Shown piece by piece: positions 28,643 to 38,231 of a DNA stretch of 64,000 bases. Source of the DNA: Calothrix anomala FACHB-343 (GTDB lineage: Bacteria > Cyanobacteriota > Cyanobacteriia > Cyanobacteriales > Nostocaceae). Under the pieces are notes generated by a model that was not told the DNA's origin, did no database searches, and saw only the letters and a list, made by a program, of their open reading frames with translations. The stretch covers positions 136,935 through 200,934 of the forward strand of contig NZ_JACJQG010000002.1 of the NCBI RefSeq assembly GCF_014696435.1, in the 5' to 3' direction. The position numbers and the translations under genes were made by a program. Position 1 is the stretch's first letter, and every line of letters starts with the position of its first letter.

Positions 28643-30829
28643 ATGGGTAAAGCTGTTCTTCCGTTATCTTATATAACCGCACTGAAGCGACATGCTTGGT
28701 TAGCTTCATCAACGTTTGTATCTGTATTAATAGGTGTAACAGCAATTAGTTTAGCTATTTCACCTCGATTGTATGAAACCTCAGCTAGACTGATGGTTGG
28801 TCAAAAAGAAGTAGGGATCTCAGCTTTAGGGCAAGAACTAACAAATATCAATAACCAATCGCCTAGTAAAGCAGCCGATCCAGTAGCAACTCAAGCTGAA
28901 CTAGTTAAATCCCAGCAAATTCTTCGTGGTGCTTTAAAAAGAGCTTTAAGTGAAGGTAAAATCCCCATTGAAAAGCTACCCACATTAGAAGAATTAAAAG
29001 CAGGCATTAAGGTAGAAATTGTACCTGCAACTAGCATTTTAGAAATTAGTTATACTAATTCCGACCCAAAAGTTACTGCAGTTATCCTCAATCAAATTGC
29101 TAAATTAGTTATTGCTGAAAATACAAAATTAATTAGAGCAGAAGCTACCAGCCTGCGCAACTTTTTAGAAGGGCAAATTCCCGAACAACAGAAAAGACTA
29201 CAAAAAGCAGAACAAGCTGAAAGAAGATATCGGGAAGCCTATAGCTTTGTTGCTTCTAACACTCAAACTGAAAGTTTAATTGAAAGCTTATCATCCTTAG
29301 AAAATCAAGAAAGACAACTCCGCGCTCAATTGCAGCAATCGAGACAACAAGAGGCATCATTGCAACAAGTCGTGGGTGCAAACAACCCCACAGGGGCATA
29401 CATAGTTAATAGAATTGGACAGGATGAACAGCTTAAAGAATTAAATAAACAAATTACTGCTACCGAAGTGGCAATTACTAGCGCCCGTACTCGCTGGACA
29501 GATGAACATCCAGAAGTCTTAACACTCATCCAAAAGCGAGACGAACTGCGCGCTCTTTATAATCAACAAATATCACAAATAGTTCCCGCAAATCAAACTG
29601 TTAATTCTAACGAAGTAGCTGCTAACCAGTTAAGCCAAGATTTAATATCTCGCTATATCTTAGTTGAAAGCGAACGTAAAGGCTTAGAAGATAAACTCCA
29701 GGTAGTGCAGCGAGATGTAGAAGCTTTGCGATCGCGTGTTGCTAAAATACCCGTATCGCAACAGTCACTAGTGGCACTGACTCGCGAACGAGAACAAGCT
29801 GAAAAAGCCTTGAAAACACTCGATGACAAACTAGAAGAAGCGCGGATTGCAGAAGGACAAATTCTCAGCAATATCCGGATTGTTGGCGAAGCAGAAATTC
29901 CTACAGATCACGTTTCACCAAAACCTTTGGTGATTGTTATTCTCAGTACTGTAGTTGGGATCATTGCTTCTGCCCTTTTAGTCTTACTCCTAGAACTATT
30001 GCAATCCAAGCTGCGCGATGCAGATGAGGTAGAAGCTTGGCTAGAGACTCCTGTACTTGGAGTATTACCCAAACTGAATCCCAAAACCTTCAATTTGGCA
30101 GCATTAGACTCTTTATTAGATAATGCTGAGTATGTAGAGCCATACCGCATGTTGCTCAAAACCTTAGAATCTTTAGGTAAAGAGCAATCAAAAATCATCG
30201 TTGTCAGTAGCGTTGGTTTTGGTGAAGGAAAATCTTCAGTAGCGTTGCATTTAGCGGCTGTTGCTGGCATTTTGTCAAGACGTACATTAATCGTCAGTGC
30301 AGACCTGCAGCATCCCATATATCATAATCTTTTGGATGTACCTGCTTACCCAGGATTAACAGAGGTTGTGACTGATAATTTACCGTTGTTAGATTTAGTT
30401 AAATCAACCTCAATTCCTAATTTATCAGTGCTACCTTCAGGGAGAATTCCTAGCCGTCCATCGACAATTATTGAAAAAATGTCGATGGATAGAATTTTAG
30501 AAGAAGCCGCGCAACATTTTGATTATGTAATTGTTGATGCTTCACCTATAAGTAGTAATGCTGATGCCGCAACCTTAAGCCAGTCGGCAGATGGAGTGAT
30601 TTTAGTTGTTAAACCCAACTCCACCTCCAAAAATGCAGCCCTCAGAGCTATCTCTGATTTACAAAAGAGTGGTTCAACTATTCTGGGTGTAGTGATCAAC
30701 GAAACTGTATTACCAGTTGAAAAAGAACTAGCTGTACTCACACCAGTTGATCAACATCAGCAGTTACCACCAGCTGAAAGTTTCTTTTCTGGTTCCATAG
30801 TCAAAAACACTAGCAACAGTCTTCGCTAG
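28643..30829 (+). CDS. Wzc/Wzz-type polysaccharide copolymerase with a degenerate BY-kinase domain
   Basis: A 728-residue inner-membrane protein. Residues about 15-38 form TM1, followed by a Wzz-type periplasmic part with long Gln/Glu-rich coiled coils (about 170-400). TM2 is LVIVILSTVVGIIASALLVL, at about 430-450. The cytoplasmic C-terminal domain (about 515-690) has Walker A GFGEGKSS. The A' motif is LIVSADLQHP where active BY-kinases have DxDxR, and the B region is VIVDASP where DTPP is usual. The C-terminus has no tyrosine cluster. It should control chain length and export of the polysaccharide. Kinase activity is doubtful. The ATG at 28643 is preferred over TTG at 28628. Confidence 0.87.
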   Translation: MGKAVLPLSYITALKRHAWLASSTFVSVLIGVTAISLAISPRLYETSARLMVGQKEVGISALGQELTNINNQSPSKAADPVATQAELVKSQQILRGALKRALSEGKIPIEKLPTLEELKAGIKVEIVPATSILEISYTNSDPKVTAVILNQIAKLVIAENTKLIRAEATSLRNFLEGQIPEQQKRLQKAEQAERRYREAYSFVASNTQTESLIESLSSLENQERQLRAQLQQSRQQEASLQQVVGANNPTGAYIVNRIGQDEQLKELNKQITATEVAITSARTRWTDEHPEVLTLIQKRDELRALYNQQISQIVPANQTVNSNEVAANQLSQDLISRYILVESERKGLEDKLQVVQRDVEALRSRVAKIPVSQQSLVALTREREQAEKALKTLDDKLEEARIAEGQILSNIRIVGEAEIPTDHVSPKPLVIVILSTVVGIIASALLVLLLELLQSKLRDADEVEAWLETPVLGVLPKLNPKTFNLAALDSLLDNAEYVEPYRMLLKTLESLGKEQSKIIVVSSVGFGEGKSSVALHLAAVAGILSRRTLIVSADLQHPIYHNLLDVPAYPGLTEVVTDNLPLLDLVKSTSIPNLSVLPSGRIPSRPSTIIEKMSMDRILEEAAQHFDYVIVDASPISSNADAATLSQSADGVILVVKPNSTSKNAALRAISDLQKSGSTILGVVINETVLPVEKELAVLTPVDQHQQLPPAESFFSGSIVKNTSNSLR

Positions 30830-30926
30830 TTAATGGTGAATTTTTTCAATTTCATTATCTGAGATCGCCAGATCGCCAAAGGTGCATTTACTTTTTCTTT
30901 TAAGAAAAACATCAAACTAACAGAAG

Positions 30927-32471
30927 ATGGCAATAGATCGAGGCAATAATCTGATTTCTTTTCCTACAATTTTGCTGAGTATTGTAGGAATTTTGTTAAG
31001 TATTATTTTTGGTGTAGTCGCAAATCTCCAACCTTTATATATAGCTTTATTAGTTGTATTGATTGTTGCCGTTTCGGTTACTATTAACTTCTTTAAAAAT
31101 TTTGAGCAAACCCTTTTAGGTTTATTAATTCTTCGTAGTGCTTTAGATGCATTTTCTGACCAACAAGTACCTGCGGTATTTGGTCTAGGTCTAAATATTT
31201 TGGCATTGCTTTATGTAGGAAATTGCTTAATAGCCAGAAAAAAGGTGCAAACCGATGGATTCTGGTGGTTTCTTGCTGGATGGATTGCATTGCAAGCCGT
31301 ATGGGTGGTTTTACAGAAACTAGGCGGGCTAGGTCTTGGGCCCTCATACTTTCCAGGAGCATTACGGGAATGGGTGCGAATGTTTTCTGGATTAATGGTT
31401 TATCTCCTAGTTATGCAGATGAAGGAAAAAGTACCTCCCATCAAGGTAGTTTCTAGCTTATTTTGGAGCTTAGTAGCGCCATTAACAGCAGCAACCTTAC
31501 AAATTACTGTTCCCCCATCCAAGTTACCCTCTTTCTTAGTATTTCAAAGCGGATATGCTATTGAAGCCGGATCGCGGATGAATGGAACTCTCGGACATCC
31601 AAATGCATTTGCGACATTTACCTTGTTTTTTCTAGGCCTGGGGCTATGGAAAATGGGAGAGGTCAAGCAACGTATACCTTGGATGATTTTAGTGACAGCG
31701 CTGGCTTTTTTCTTAGTTAGTAGTAAATCATTGACTGGGTTAACAATGCTGGTTGCTTTCATCCCAGCATTTTTGGCACCTAAACTAAATATAGCCAATA
31801 TTATTAGTGCTGTTGTGCTATTTGGTATAGTTTTTTACTTATTTGCTGGCTCGGAAATGGGGCAAGAGCGGCTGCAATCCTTATATGGTACACCACTCTT
31901 AAATCCAAATATTGATACATCTAGAGCAATATTATTACAATGGACTGACGGTAATAGTTTTAATTGGCGTGTTGCTCAGTGGACGTTTTTAATCAACAGA
32001 TGGCGAGATGCACCACTTTTAGGATATGGATTAGACACATCTCGGTTTTTAACTCCTCTGGCTAGCTATTCTCATAATGACTACATTCGCTTTTTAGCTG
32101 AAGAAGGAATTTTAGGATTTAGCCTATTTTTGATTTTTATTTTTGCAGTATTTTTCCGTCTAATTCAACTAGCTTACTCCGTTCCTTCTGGTTCTGCTAA
32201 ACGCAATCTCTGCTTTGCCATGCTAGCGTTTTTCATATCCATGCTAGTAGGGATGATAGCTGGAAATGTTTGGAGTCACACTACTATGTTCTTCTATTGG
32301 TGGACTTTATTAGCAGTTGCTGGCTGGGATTGGGATAAACCTGTAAATGTGGAAGATGATGCCAGTTCTGCTGCACAAAACCAGTCAAAATTCAATCATC
32401 CAAAGCCAAAAGATTTGACTGCTCAAAAAAATTCATTTCGCCGTCAATTACCACGCAGAAGATTAGGTTAA
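30927..32471 (+). CDS. O-antigen ligase/polymerase-like membrane protein
   Basis: A 514-residue protein with about 11-12 hydrophobic segments. The Wzy_C/WaaL-like region holds MNGTLGHPNAFATFTLFF, RVAQWTFLINRWRDAPLLGYGLD and the SHNDYIRFLAEEGILGFSLF loop typical of this superfamily. The C-terminus is a basic, charged tail. In this gene order it is most likely the polymerase (Wzy) of the exopolysaccharide rather than an LPS ligase (inference). Confidence 0.88.
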   Translation: MAIDRGNNLISFPTILLSIVGILLSIIFGVVANLQPLYIALLVVLIVAVSVTINFFKNFEQTLLGLLILRSALDAFSDQQVPAVFGLGLNILALLYVGNCLIARKKVQTDGFWWFLAGWIALQAVWVVLQKLGGLGLGPSYFPGALREWVRMFSGLMVYLLVMQMKEKVPPIKVVSSLFWSLVAPLTAATLQITVPPSKLPSFLVFQSGYAIEAGSRMNGTLGHPNAFATFTLFFLGLGLWKMGEVKQRIPWMILVTALAFFLVSSKSLTGLTMLVAFIPAFLAPKLNIANIISAVVLFGIVFYLFAGSEMGQERLQSLYGTPLLNPNIDTSRAILLQWTDGNSFNWRVAQWTFLINRWRDAPLLGYGLDTSRFLTPLASYSHNDYIRFLAEEGILGFSLFLIFIFAVFFRLIQLAYSVPSGSAKRNLCFAMLAFFISMLVGMIAGNVWSHTTMFFYWWTLLAVAGWDWDKPVNVEDDASSAAQNQSKFNHPKPKDLTAQKNSFRRQLPRRRLG

Positions 32472-32561
32472 ATCTTCAAAAAATTTATCAGTTTTTAGCT
32501 TTATATTTGTAACCATTAGCACTATGTTCCTTCTGTAAGTAAACAAAATTTTCGATCATAA

Positions 32562-33971
32562 ATGTCCCAATCAAAAGATATTAAAGGAAAAATTATTCGG
32601 GGTGGTGTCTCCATGACACTTAGGCAATTACTAGTCGCAGCACTTTCAATGGTGAATGTGCTAGTAATTGCCCGAATGTTAGGCCCAGGATTATACGGTG
32701 TTGTCACTATTGTTTTAAGTATTTTTTATTTCTTAAACCAAGTCTGTCGCTTTGGATTGCAGGTTTATTTGGTACGCCAGCCAAATCTTACAGATGAAGA
32801 GCCGATACAAATCCAAGCATTTTATAACTTTCTTGGCATAGTTATTTGTGCGGCGTTGTTTTGTATTGCTCCGCTTATTGGTTGGTGGACGAAGGAGCAA
32901 GAAGTAACTTATGCATTACAAGCCATCTTACCTGCACTCTGGATGGATATGGTCAGTCGGGTGCCAACTAGTATGTTGGAGCGAGAACTGAGTTTTGACA
33001 AAGTGGGATTGCTAGAGGCAGTTTCTAAAGTTGTGTTGTATGTTTCGGCAATACCTTTAGTATTAATCGGCTGGGGTTATTGGGGCCCAATTATTGGCAC
33101 TGTTTTAGGTTATTTAGTACAGCTGATAATGGCATATTATTACTATCCTGTGCCTTGGCGCTGGCGCTGGCAATGGAAGGTAGTGAAACCTGCTGTAAAT
33201 TATGGACTTACCTATTCTGGCTCGGATGCGATTTTAAATCTCCGCAGATTAAGGCTACCTTTGCTGGTAAGTCGTTTAGGAGGTACAGAAGTCGTTGGTT
33301 ATATCAGTATTGCGATGCGATTGGCAGAACAGTTGGCAATCCTGCGGTTGGTGGTACGTCGGATGTCAATTAGTGTGATGGCAAAATTAGTAGATAAGCC
33401 AGAGCAAACACGCAATGCTATTAGTAAAGGTATGACATACCAAGCACTTTTAATTGGCCCAATTTGTGCTGCTTTTTCTTGTACTTCTGCTTGGTTAATT
33501 CCGTTGATGTTCTCCAAAGAATGGTTAATCAGTGCCCAAATCTTTCCTTTTATTGCTGTCGGAGTATTAGTAGGAGCAATTTTTGAATTGCATACATCTA
33601 GCTTGTATGCTGTGGGACGTAACTACGAAATTGCTCAACGCAATGCCTGGTATGTAGGTATTCTTTGGTTAGCAACTATAATTTTCCTACCTTGGATGGG
33701 TTTATGGGGATACGGTTTGTCAGAAATTCTGGCTTTACCTACTTTTTACTTGCTTCATACCTCAATTGTGAGGTTGTTCGGTTCTCCTAATTATTGGGAT
33801 TCTTTTTGGATCACCTTAGTATCGACAATTTGTATGTTTGCAGGGGTTTTCTTACCGCCAATTGCGGCTGTAGGCTTACTGGTTGTTAGTTATGGGGCAA
33901 TATTTATTTATTGTCCCGGTATCCGCAAGATTCCTGTGGATCTCTGGGCGGCGAGGAAAAAAGTTGCTTAA
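32562..33971 (+). CDS. Wzx-type flippase of the MOP superfamily
   Basis: A 469-residue protein with about 12 membrane segments. It begins KIIRGGVSMTLRQLLVAALS and has GPGLYGVVTIVLSIFYF near the start, as in polysaccharide-type MOP transporters. It would flip the lipid-linked repeat unit to the periplasmic side. It is the last gene of the cluster, and a terminator follows at 34096. No Wza-like outer-membrane exporter is present in the window. Confidence 0.9.
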   Translation: MSQSKDIKGKIIRGGVSMTLRQLLVAALSMVNVLVIARMLGPGLYGVVTIVLSIFYFLNQVCRFGLQVYLVRQPNLTDEEPIQIQAFYNFLGIVICAALFCIAPLIGWWTKEQEVTYALQAILPALWMDMVSRVPTSMLERELSFDKVGLLEAVSKVVLYVSAIPLVLIGWGYWGPIIGTVLGYLVQLIMAYYYYPVPWRWRWQWKVVKPAVNYGLTYSGSDAILNLRRLRLPLLVSRLGGTEVVGYISIAMRLAEQLAILRLVVRRMSISVMAKLVDKPEQTRNAISKGMTYQALLIGPICAAFSCTSAWLIPLMFSKEWLISAQIFPFIAVGVLVGAIFELHTSSLYAVGRNYEIAQRNAWYVGILWLATIIFLPWMGLWGYGLSEILALPTFYLLHTSIVRLFGSPNYWDSFWITLVSTICMFAGVFLPPIAAVGLLVVSYGAIFIYCPGIRKIPVDLWAARKKVA

Positions 33972-34013
33972 ACAAGCTATTCTGCGTTTAAGTTGCACAA
34001 TCCATCGTGAGGG

Positions 34014-34044
34014 CTGTTGACAGTTAACAGTTAACAGTTAACAG
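34014..34044. repeat. Short GTTGACAGTTAACAG-type array
   Basis: Three AGTTAAC heptamers follow a GTTGACAG unit. It is a variant of the AGTCAAC family, in which TTAAC makes each unit nearly self-complementary. Confidence 0.75.
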
Positions 34045-34095
34045 CCCATATAAATAGTTATGTAATTTAGATGCGCATCAGCTTAATTTTTGTCA

Positions 34096-34127
34096 AGCCT
34101 GCAGGTGTTCAATCTGCAGGCTTTTTC
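34096..34127 (+). terminator. Rho-independent terminator of the exopolysaccharide cluster
   Basis: The perfect nine-pair stem AGCCTGCAG/CTGCAGGCT with a nine-base loop is followed by TTTTC, about 125 bp after the flippase stop codon. Confidence 0.85.
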
Positions 34128-34193
34128 GTTTGAGATTGATGATTAGCGTAGACGCAAAGCGTTGTTAGCGTGTCGTTAGACATCGCTTGTGCT

Positions 34194-34420
34194 GATACCA
34201 ATTTACAGCAGTTTTCACCTATTTGAACCACATCTATCGTAGGGGCACGGTACCGACAATCTGTTGGTACATACAATAATTTTACTAATGCCGTGCCCCT
34301 ACAGCGTGGTCTATTTACCTGAAAATAGCTGTAAGTAGTGTTTGCAGCAGATCAATCATAGAGGGCATGGCATTGCCATGCCCCTACCATCTGTCGCATT
34401 CTTTTTTCAATTTGGTATGA
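34194..34420. mobile_element. MITE-like nested palindromic element
   Basis: The 227-bp block is bounded by ATACCAATTT and the near-inverse AATTTGGTAT. Inside are two palindromic units: GTAGGGGCACGG...CCGTGCCCCTAC (about 34239-34303) and GTTTGCAG...GGGCATGGCATTGCCATGCCCCTAC (34337-34387). The second unit recurs at 38690 and partly at 20856. It is non-coding and fills most of the gap before the monooxygenase. Confidence 0.6.
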
Positions 34421-34466
34421 AAACTAGCTACAATTAAACTTTGAGTGAAAATTAATTGCTATAACA

Positions 34467-35909
34467 ATGAATCACTCCTACAGAAAAAATGTTGTCATTA
34501 TTGGCGGAGGCCCTGCGGGATTAGGGGCCGCTTTAATGCTAGCCAAAAGAGGCTGGAAAGATATTACAGTTATTGAAAAAAGACCATCAGCAGATTACTA
34601 CGAACCAGATAAATCTTTTAGTTATCAAATTGATGGAAGAGGGCAGAAATTAACCGATTTATTAGACATAACTACCAAAATTGCCGATTTGAGCGTGCCT
34701 AGTAATGACTTTTACTTGACTCTGATTCAAAAAGACGGCAAACGCAAAACAACAAAATTACCTATTGTCGATTCTAAACGTAAAATGGCTTATTGGTTGC
34801 CAAGAGCGTCTTTTGTTCAAGTACTTTATCAAGAAATTCAACAACATTGGCAAGATGCAATTCAGGTTTTATTTAATATTGAATGTATAGAAATTAAACA
34901 GAATTTAGATCGGTTAGAGATTATTACACAAAGTAAAAATCAGGAGCAACTAATCTTTGTTCCTAATCTGTTACTAGGTTGTGATGGATTAAACTCTATT
35001 GTGCGTGAAACTCTGCATCAAATGTCAGAGCGATCGCATTTATTTGATATGCAGAAATTTCCTTCTCCTAGCGCTGGTTTAAAATACAAAGTTCTCAGTT
35101 TACCGCCGCAATTTCCTTTATCAGAACAACCAGGAGATATATCGCAATCTACAATGGCTTATGCCATTAGGTCTAATTTTCAAGGGCTGAAAAAAGCAAT
35201 TTCTCTTGGTTTATTACCCTTAAAAAATCAGGATTTTCCCAGAACTGCAAATATTATTGCTTATCCAGATCATCAAATATGGCAGTTAAAAACTAAGGAA
35301 GAAGTTGCAGATTTTTTTAAACAAGCATTTCCTCAAATACCTATAGAAAAAATTATTTCTCCTGAAGAAATAGATAGATTTACATCTAGTGAAGGTGGTA
35401 AGTTTCCGATACCGCAATATTGTGAGGGATTGTATAAAATTTTGGGTAACCCTGATAACAATGAAGGCACAGCCGTAATTTTATTTGGTGATGCGGTTCA
35501 TTGTTTTCCCCCTGATATTGGACAAGGAGTAAATTCTGCTTTGGAAGATATTTATGTTTTTCAGGAAATATTAGCTGATACTCAAGATAATTTATCTCAA
35601 GCCCTTCCTCAATATCAAAAAATACGCCAACCGGATGTGCAAGCTTTAATTCGGTTAGTACAAATTAGTTATCCTTGGCAATATAATCAAGACCCTTTAC
35701 AAAAACGTTTATGGAGTCTGAATTTATTTTTGCGTTTAGTTTTGAGTAAGTTGTTACCTTTTGTATTTCATCCTCATTCTTTTGTACTGATTCAAAATCA
35801 TGAACTATCTTACTCAGAAATTGTGGCTAAAAGTAACCGCACTACTCAAATTTTGTTAATTTTGACAGTTTTGACAATATTAATTTTCATGGGGAGTTTT
35901 CTACCTTGA
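34467..35909 (+). CDS. FAD-dependent monooxygenase, kynurenine 3-monooxygenase-like, C-terminal membrane anchor
   Basis: A 480-residue flavoprotein of the PHBH/KMO class. It has the dinucleotide motif VVIIGGGPAGLGAALMLAKR (about residues 9-28), the end-of-strand IEKRPSADYYEP, the DG-type motif LLGCDGLNSIVRE and the FAD-ribityl motif LFGDAVHCFPPDIGQGVNSA (about 345-364). Residues about 456-476 (ILLILTVLTILIFMGSF) form a C-terminal anchor, as in kynurenine monooxygenases. Other plant- and algae-type anchored monooxygenases share these motifs, so the substrate is open. No tryptophan-degradation neighbours are seen. Confidence 0.82.
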   Translation: MNHSYRKNVVIIGGGPAGLGAALMLAKRGWKDITVIEKRPSADYYEPDKSFSYQIDGRGQKLTDLLDITTKIADLSVPSNDFYLTLIQKDGKRKTTKLPIVDSKRKMAYWLPRASFVQVLYQEIQQHWQDAIQVLFNIECIEIKQNLDRLEIITQSKNQEQLIFVPNLLLGCDGLNSIVRETLHQMSERSHLFDMQKFPSPSAGLKYKVLSLPPQFPLSEQPGDISQSTMAYAIRSNFQGLKKAISLGLLPLKNQDFPRTANIIAYPDHQIWQLKTKEEVADFFKQAFPQIPIEKIISPEEIDRFTSSEGGKFPIPQYCEGLYKILGNPDNNEGTAVILFGDAVHCFPPDIGQGVNSALEDIYVFQEILADTQDNLSQALPQYQKIRQPDVQALIRLVQISYPWQYNQDPLQKRLWSLNLFLRLVLSKLLPFVFHPHSFVLIQNHELSYSEIVAKSNRTTQILLILTVLTILIFMGSFLP

Positions 35910-35913
35910 AAAT

Positions 35914-35947
35914 AGGGGCTAGGGGCTAGAGGCTAGGGGCTAGGGGA
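35914..35947. repeat. GGGGCTA heptamer array
   Basis: About five GGGGCTA/GAGGCTA units start four bases after the monooxygenase stop codon. A one-copy reverse version (AGCCTCTAGCCCCTAGCC) lies at about 47879-47897. Confidence 0.85.
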
Positions 35948-36180
35948 GAGAGATTTTGATATTTGGTTGTGGATTTTACTGTGAGGGGCTGATTTGAAAT
36001 TCAATTTAATCCTTAGTATTGCGCGATCGCTTGTTCTTCCCCTAATGTTGAATTTGAAATCAATAGCAATTTGATTTGCTATGCTCCTCAATTGCAACAA
36101 AAGAGGATACATCTGGTGAATGGTAGGTTTGACCCCACAATACCAATACAAACAGTTCTCTGGCATACCCAATATACCGC

Positions 36181-36268
36181 CCCCAGGCTGGAAGCCTGGG
36201 GCTATCAGTACGAAGCCTGCCAAAGCAGGCTTTGTTTGATTAGCCGCACCCTTCTAGGGTGACGGCGG
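36181..36268. repeat. Composite palindromic repeat (CCCCAGGCT hairpin plus GCCTGC/GCAGGC unit)
   Basis: CCCCAGGCT/AGCCTGGGG forms a nine-pair stem at 36181-36201. It is followed by CGAAGCCTGC...GCAGGCTTTG and CACCCTTCTAGGGTG. The second part recurs at 38849, 49551 and 50010. Confidence 0.8.
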
Positions 36269-36396
36269 GATTCTGGAATCAGCGAGGGGTTGTACTCTAG
36301 GTTTAGCAGTAGTATCCTTTAAAAAGTTAGGGATCTGATTTTTCACGAATGATTTAGGGCTGCTAGGAATTGACCAAAAATCTCTGCTTCTAAAAA

Positions 36397-38079
36397 TTAA
36401 ATTCCATGACTCTTACCAATCACCCAATTTCTCCGGAAAAATCTTGCTAAGGCAGATTCTTCTAATGATAAATAAATTGGTCTGCCATGAGGACAGGTGC
36501 GAGGGTTACGAGTACGTTGCCATTGATCTAAAAGTGTTTGCATTTCTGGCAAACTCATCGGTGTACCATTACGAATAGCGCTGCGACAAGCAACTGCTAC
36601 TTGGGCTGTTTGTAAATCGCCGCCTAAACTTAGTTCTAAAATTGCATCGGCACAATCTTCTCTATGCTGCAACATTGCAGGTATATTTCTGACTGCCCAA
36701 AGTTGTTCGCCAAAGGGTTCTATATCTAAATTTATACGTTGTAATTGTGCTACTTGTTTTGGTGATAATTGATAAAGAATGATTGCCGGTTCAACAGGAA
36801 TTAGTTGCCAATCATCGCATAATTGTTCATACAAAACTCTTTCATGGGCAATGTGTTGTTCTACTAACCAAAGTCCTTGAGGATGTTCCACTACAATATA
36901 TGTATTGCTAACTTGAGCAACAGCTTTTAAAGAATAAGGATTGCTGATTTCTGCGTTCTGATTGTTATCGCCTTCACCGGGATTTTTGGGATGAAAATTG
37001 TAACCGCCTTTGGCTTCTGCGGCTTTGAGTAATTTACTCACACGCGATATATGAACCGACTCTTTAATATTAGCGGAACTGAGGCGGAGGGCTTGCTCAA
37101 TTGCTTGGTTAACTTGTTCTTGCCAATAGGTGACTTCGTTGAGGTATATTTCTGTTTTGGCGGGGTTGCGATTCCAGTTAATTTGATCGGGAGCAATGAG
37201 CAGATGTAATAAACATACTGGATAGCGATCGCGTGGTAATGTGCGATGAAATGCTGTTAAAATCGTTTGCTCTAGTTCTGGAGACTTCACCATCCGCCCG
37301 TTAAAGGCTACACGTACCCAGTCTGGACGATGGCGATGACAGCGATCTGGCAATCCTACCACTAATAAAAGTTCGGAATTCTCCGGTTGGGGTATAGCTA
37401 ATTTCACCTCTTGCAAATCGGCTGCTTTAACTTGGGGGATAAACTGAGGCAATAATTGTTTTAGCGATGTCGCCGGATAGATAGCGAACCATTCACGGTC
37501 ATTTTGGCGAATCTGCCAGTTAACATGGGGATGACATAGAGCGATTTGCTGAATTGTGGCTTGTACGGCTTTCATTTGCTGGGCTAGGGCTGGTAAACCC
37601 TGACGCCGGGCTGGACAATTAGCAAATAAATTGGAGACTGTGACTACTGTACCAGGAGCGATCGCGGCAATTTCTACTCGTTCTGCTTTCCCGGCTTCAC
37701 TATAAGTTACCCGCCAGCCAAAATTCTCATTTGCGGGACGACTTAAAATTTCTAAACTTGCTAAATTGGTCAAACTATGCAGTGCTTCCCCACGGAAACC
37801 TAAGCTGCTAATTTTCCATAAGTCTGCACTACTATAAATCTTACTGGTGCTATGTGTAGTAGCGGCTTTTTCCAAGTCTTCTAAGTTCATTCCGCAACCG
37901 TTGTCAGCTACGGTAATTCGCCACTGTTGCGGCCATAAAGAAACGACAATTCGCGTTGCGCCAGCATCTAAGGAATTTTCTACCAATTCGCGCACGACAG
38001 CAGCCAAAGAGTCAATTACCTCTCCGGCGGTAATTAGATATACTACTTCTGTTGGTAAAGCGTGAATAGTAGATGTCAT
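36397..38079 (-). CDS. mutL: DNA mismatch repair protein MutL
   Basis: A 560-residue protein. The GHKL ATPase part has ITAGEVIDS, VVRELVENSLDAGA, VADNGCGM, TTHSTSKI and SSLGFRGEALHSL (about residues 1-110). The C-terminal domain carries EQHIAHERVLYE (about 401-412), a variant of the endonuclease metal motif DQHAxxExxxxE, plus ACRSAIRNG and CPHGRPIYL. It therefore belongs to the endonuclease-type MutL class, with Asp to Glu and Ala to Ile changes in the first motif. It couples MutS mismatch recognition to strand removal. No mutS is nearby. The gene is alone on its strand. Confidence 0.95.
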   Translation of the reverse strand: MTSTIHALPTEVVYLITAGEVIDSLAAVVRELVENSLDAGATRIVVSLWPQQWRITVADNGCGMNLEDLEKAATTHSTSKIYSSADLWKISSLGFRGEALHSLTNLASLEILSRPANENFGWRVTYSEAGKAERVEIAAIAPGTVVTVSNLFANCPARRQGLPALAQQMKAVQATIQQIALCHPHVNWQIRQNDREWFAIYPATSLKQLLPQFIPQVKAADLQEVKLAIPQPENSELLLVVGLPDRCHRHRPDWVRVAFNGRMVKSPELEQTILTAFHRTLPRDRYPVCLLHLLIAPDQINWNRNPAKTEIYLNEVTYWQEQVNQAIEQALRLSSANIKESVHISRVSKLLKAAEAKGGYNFHPKNPGEGDNNQNAEISNPYSLKAVAQVSNTYIVVEHPQGLWLVEQHIAHERVLYEQLCDDWQLIPVEPAIILYQLSPKQVAQLQRINLDIEPFGEQLWAVRNIPAMLQHREDCADAILELSLGGDLQTAQVAVACRSAIRNGTPMSLPEMQTLLDQWQRTRNPRTCPHGRPIYLSLEESALARFFRRNWVIGKSHGI

Positions 38080-38231
38080 AAATTACAGTGTAGGCGAATA
38101 GCCAACCACTGAATAGAATATGCAATTTTGATTACTACTTTCAAAGAATTTTTATTAATTGTAAAGAAATGTCGATTGAAATTAGATTTTTGATAGATTG
38201 CTTTTAAGGTTATTAAGCTTATAAGCGGAAA

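Larger units (their letters stand above)
35910..36396. other. Repeat-rich intergenic region between convergent genes
   Basis: It holds the GGGGCTA array (35914-35947) and the palindromic elements listed at 36181. Small frames here come from the repeats. No gene seen. Confidence 0.6.
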
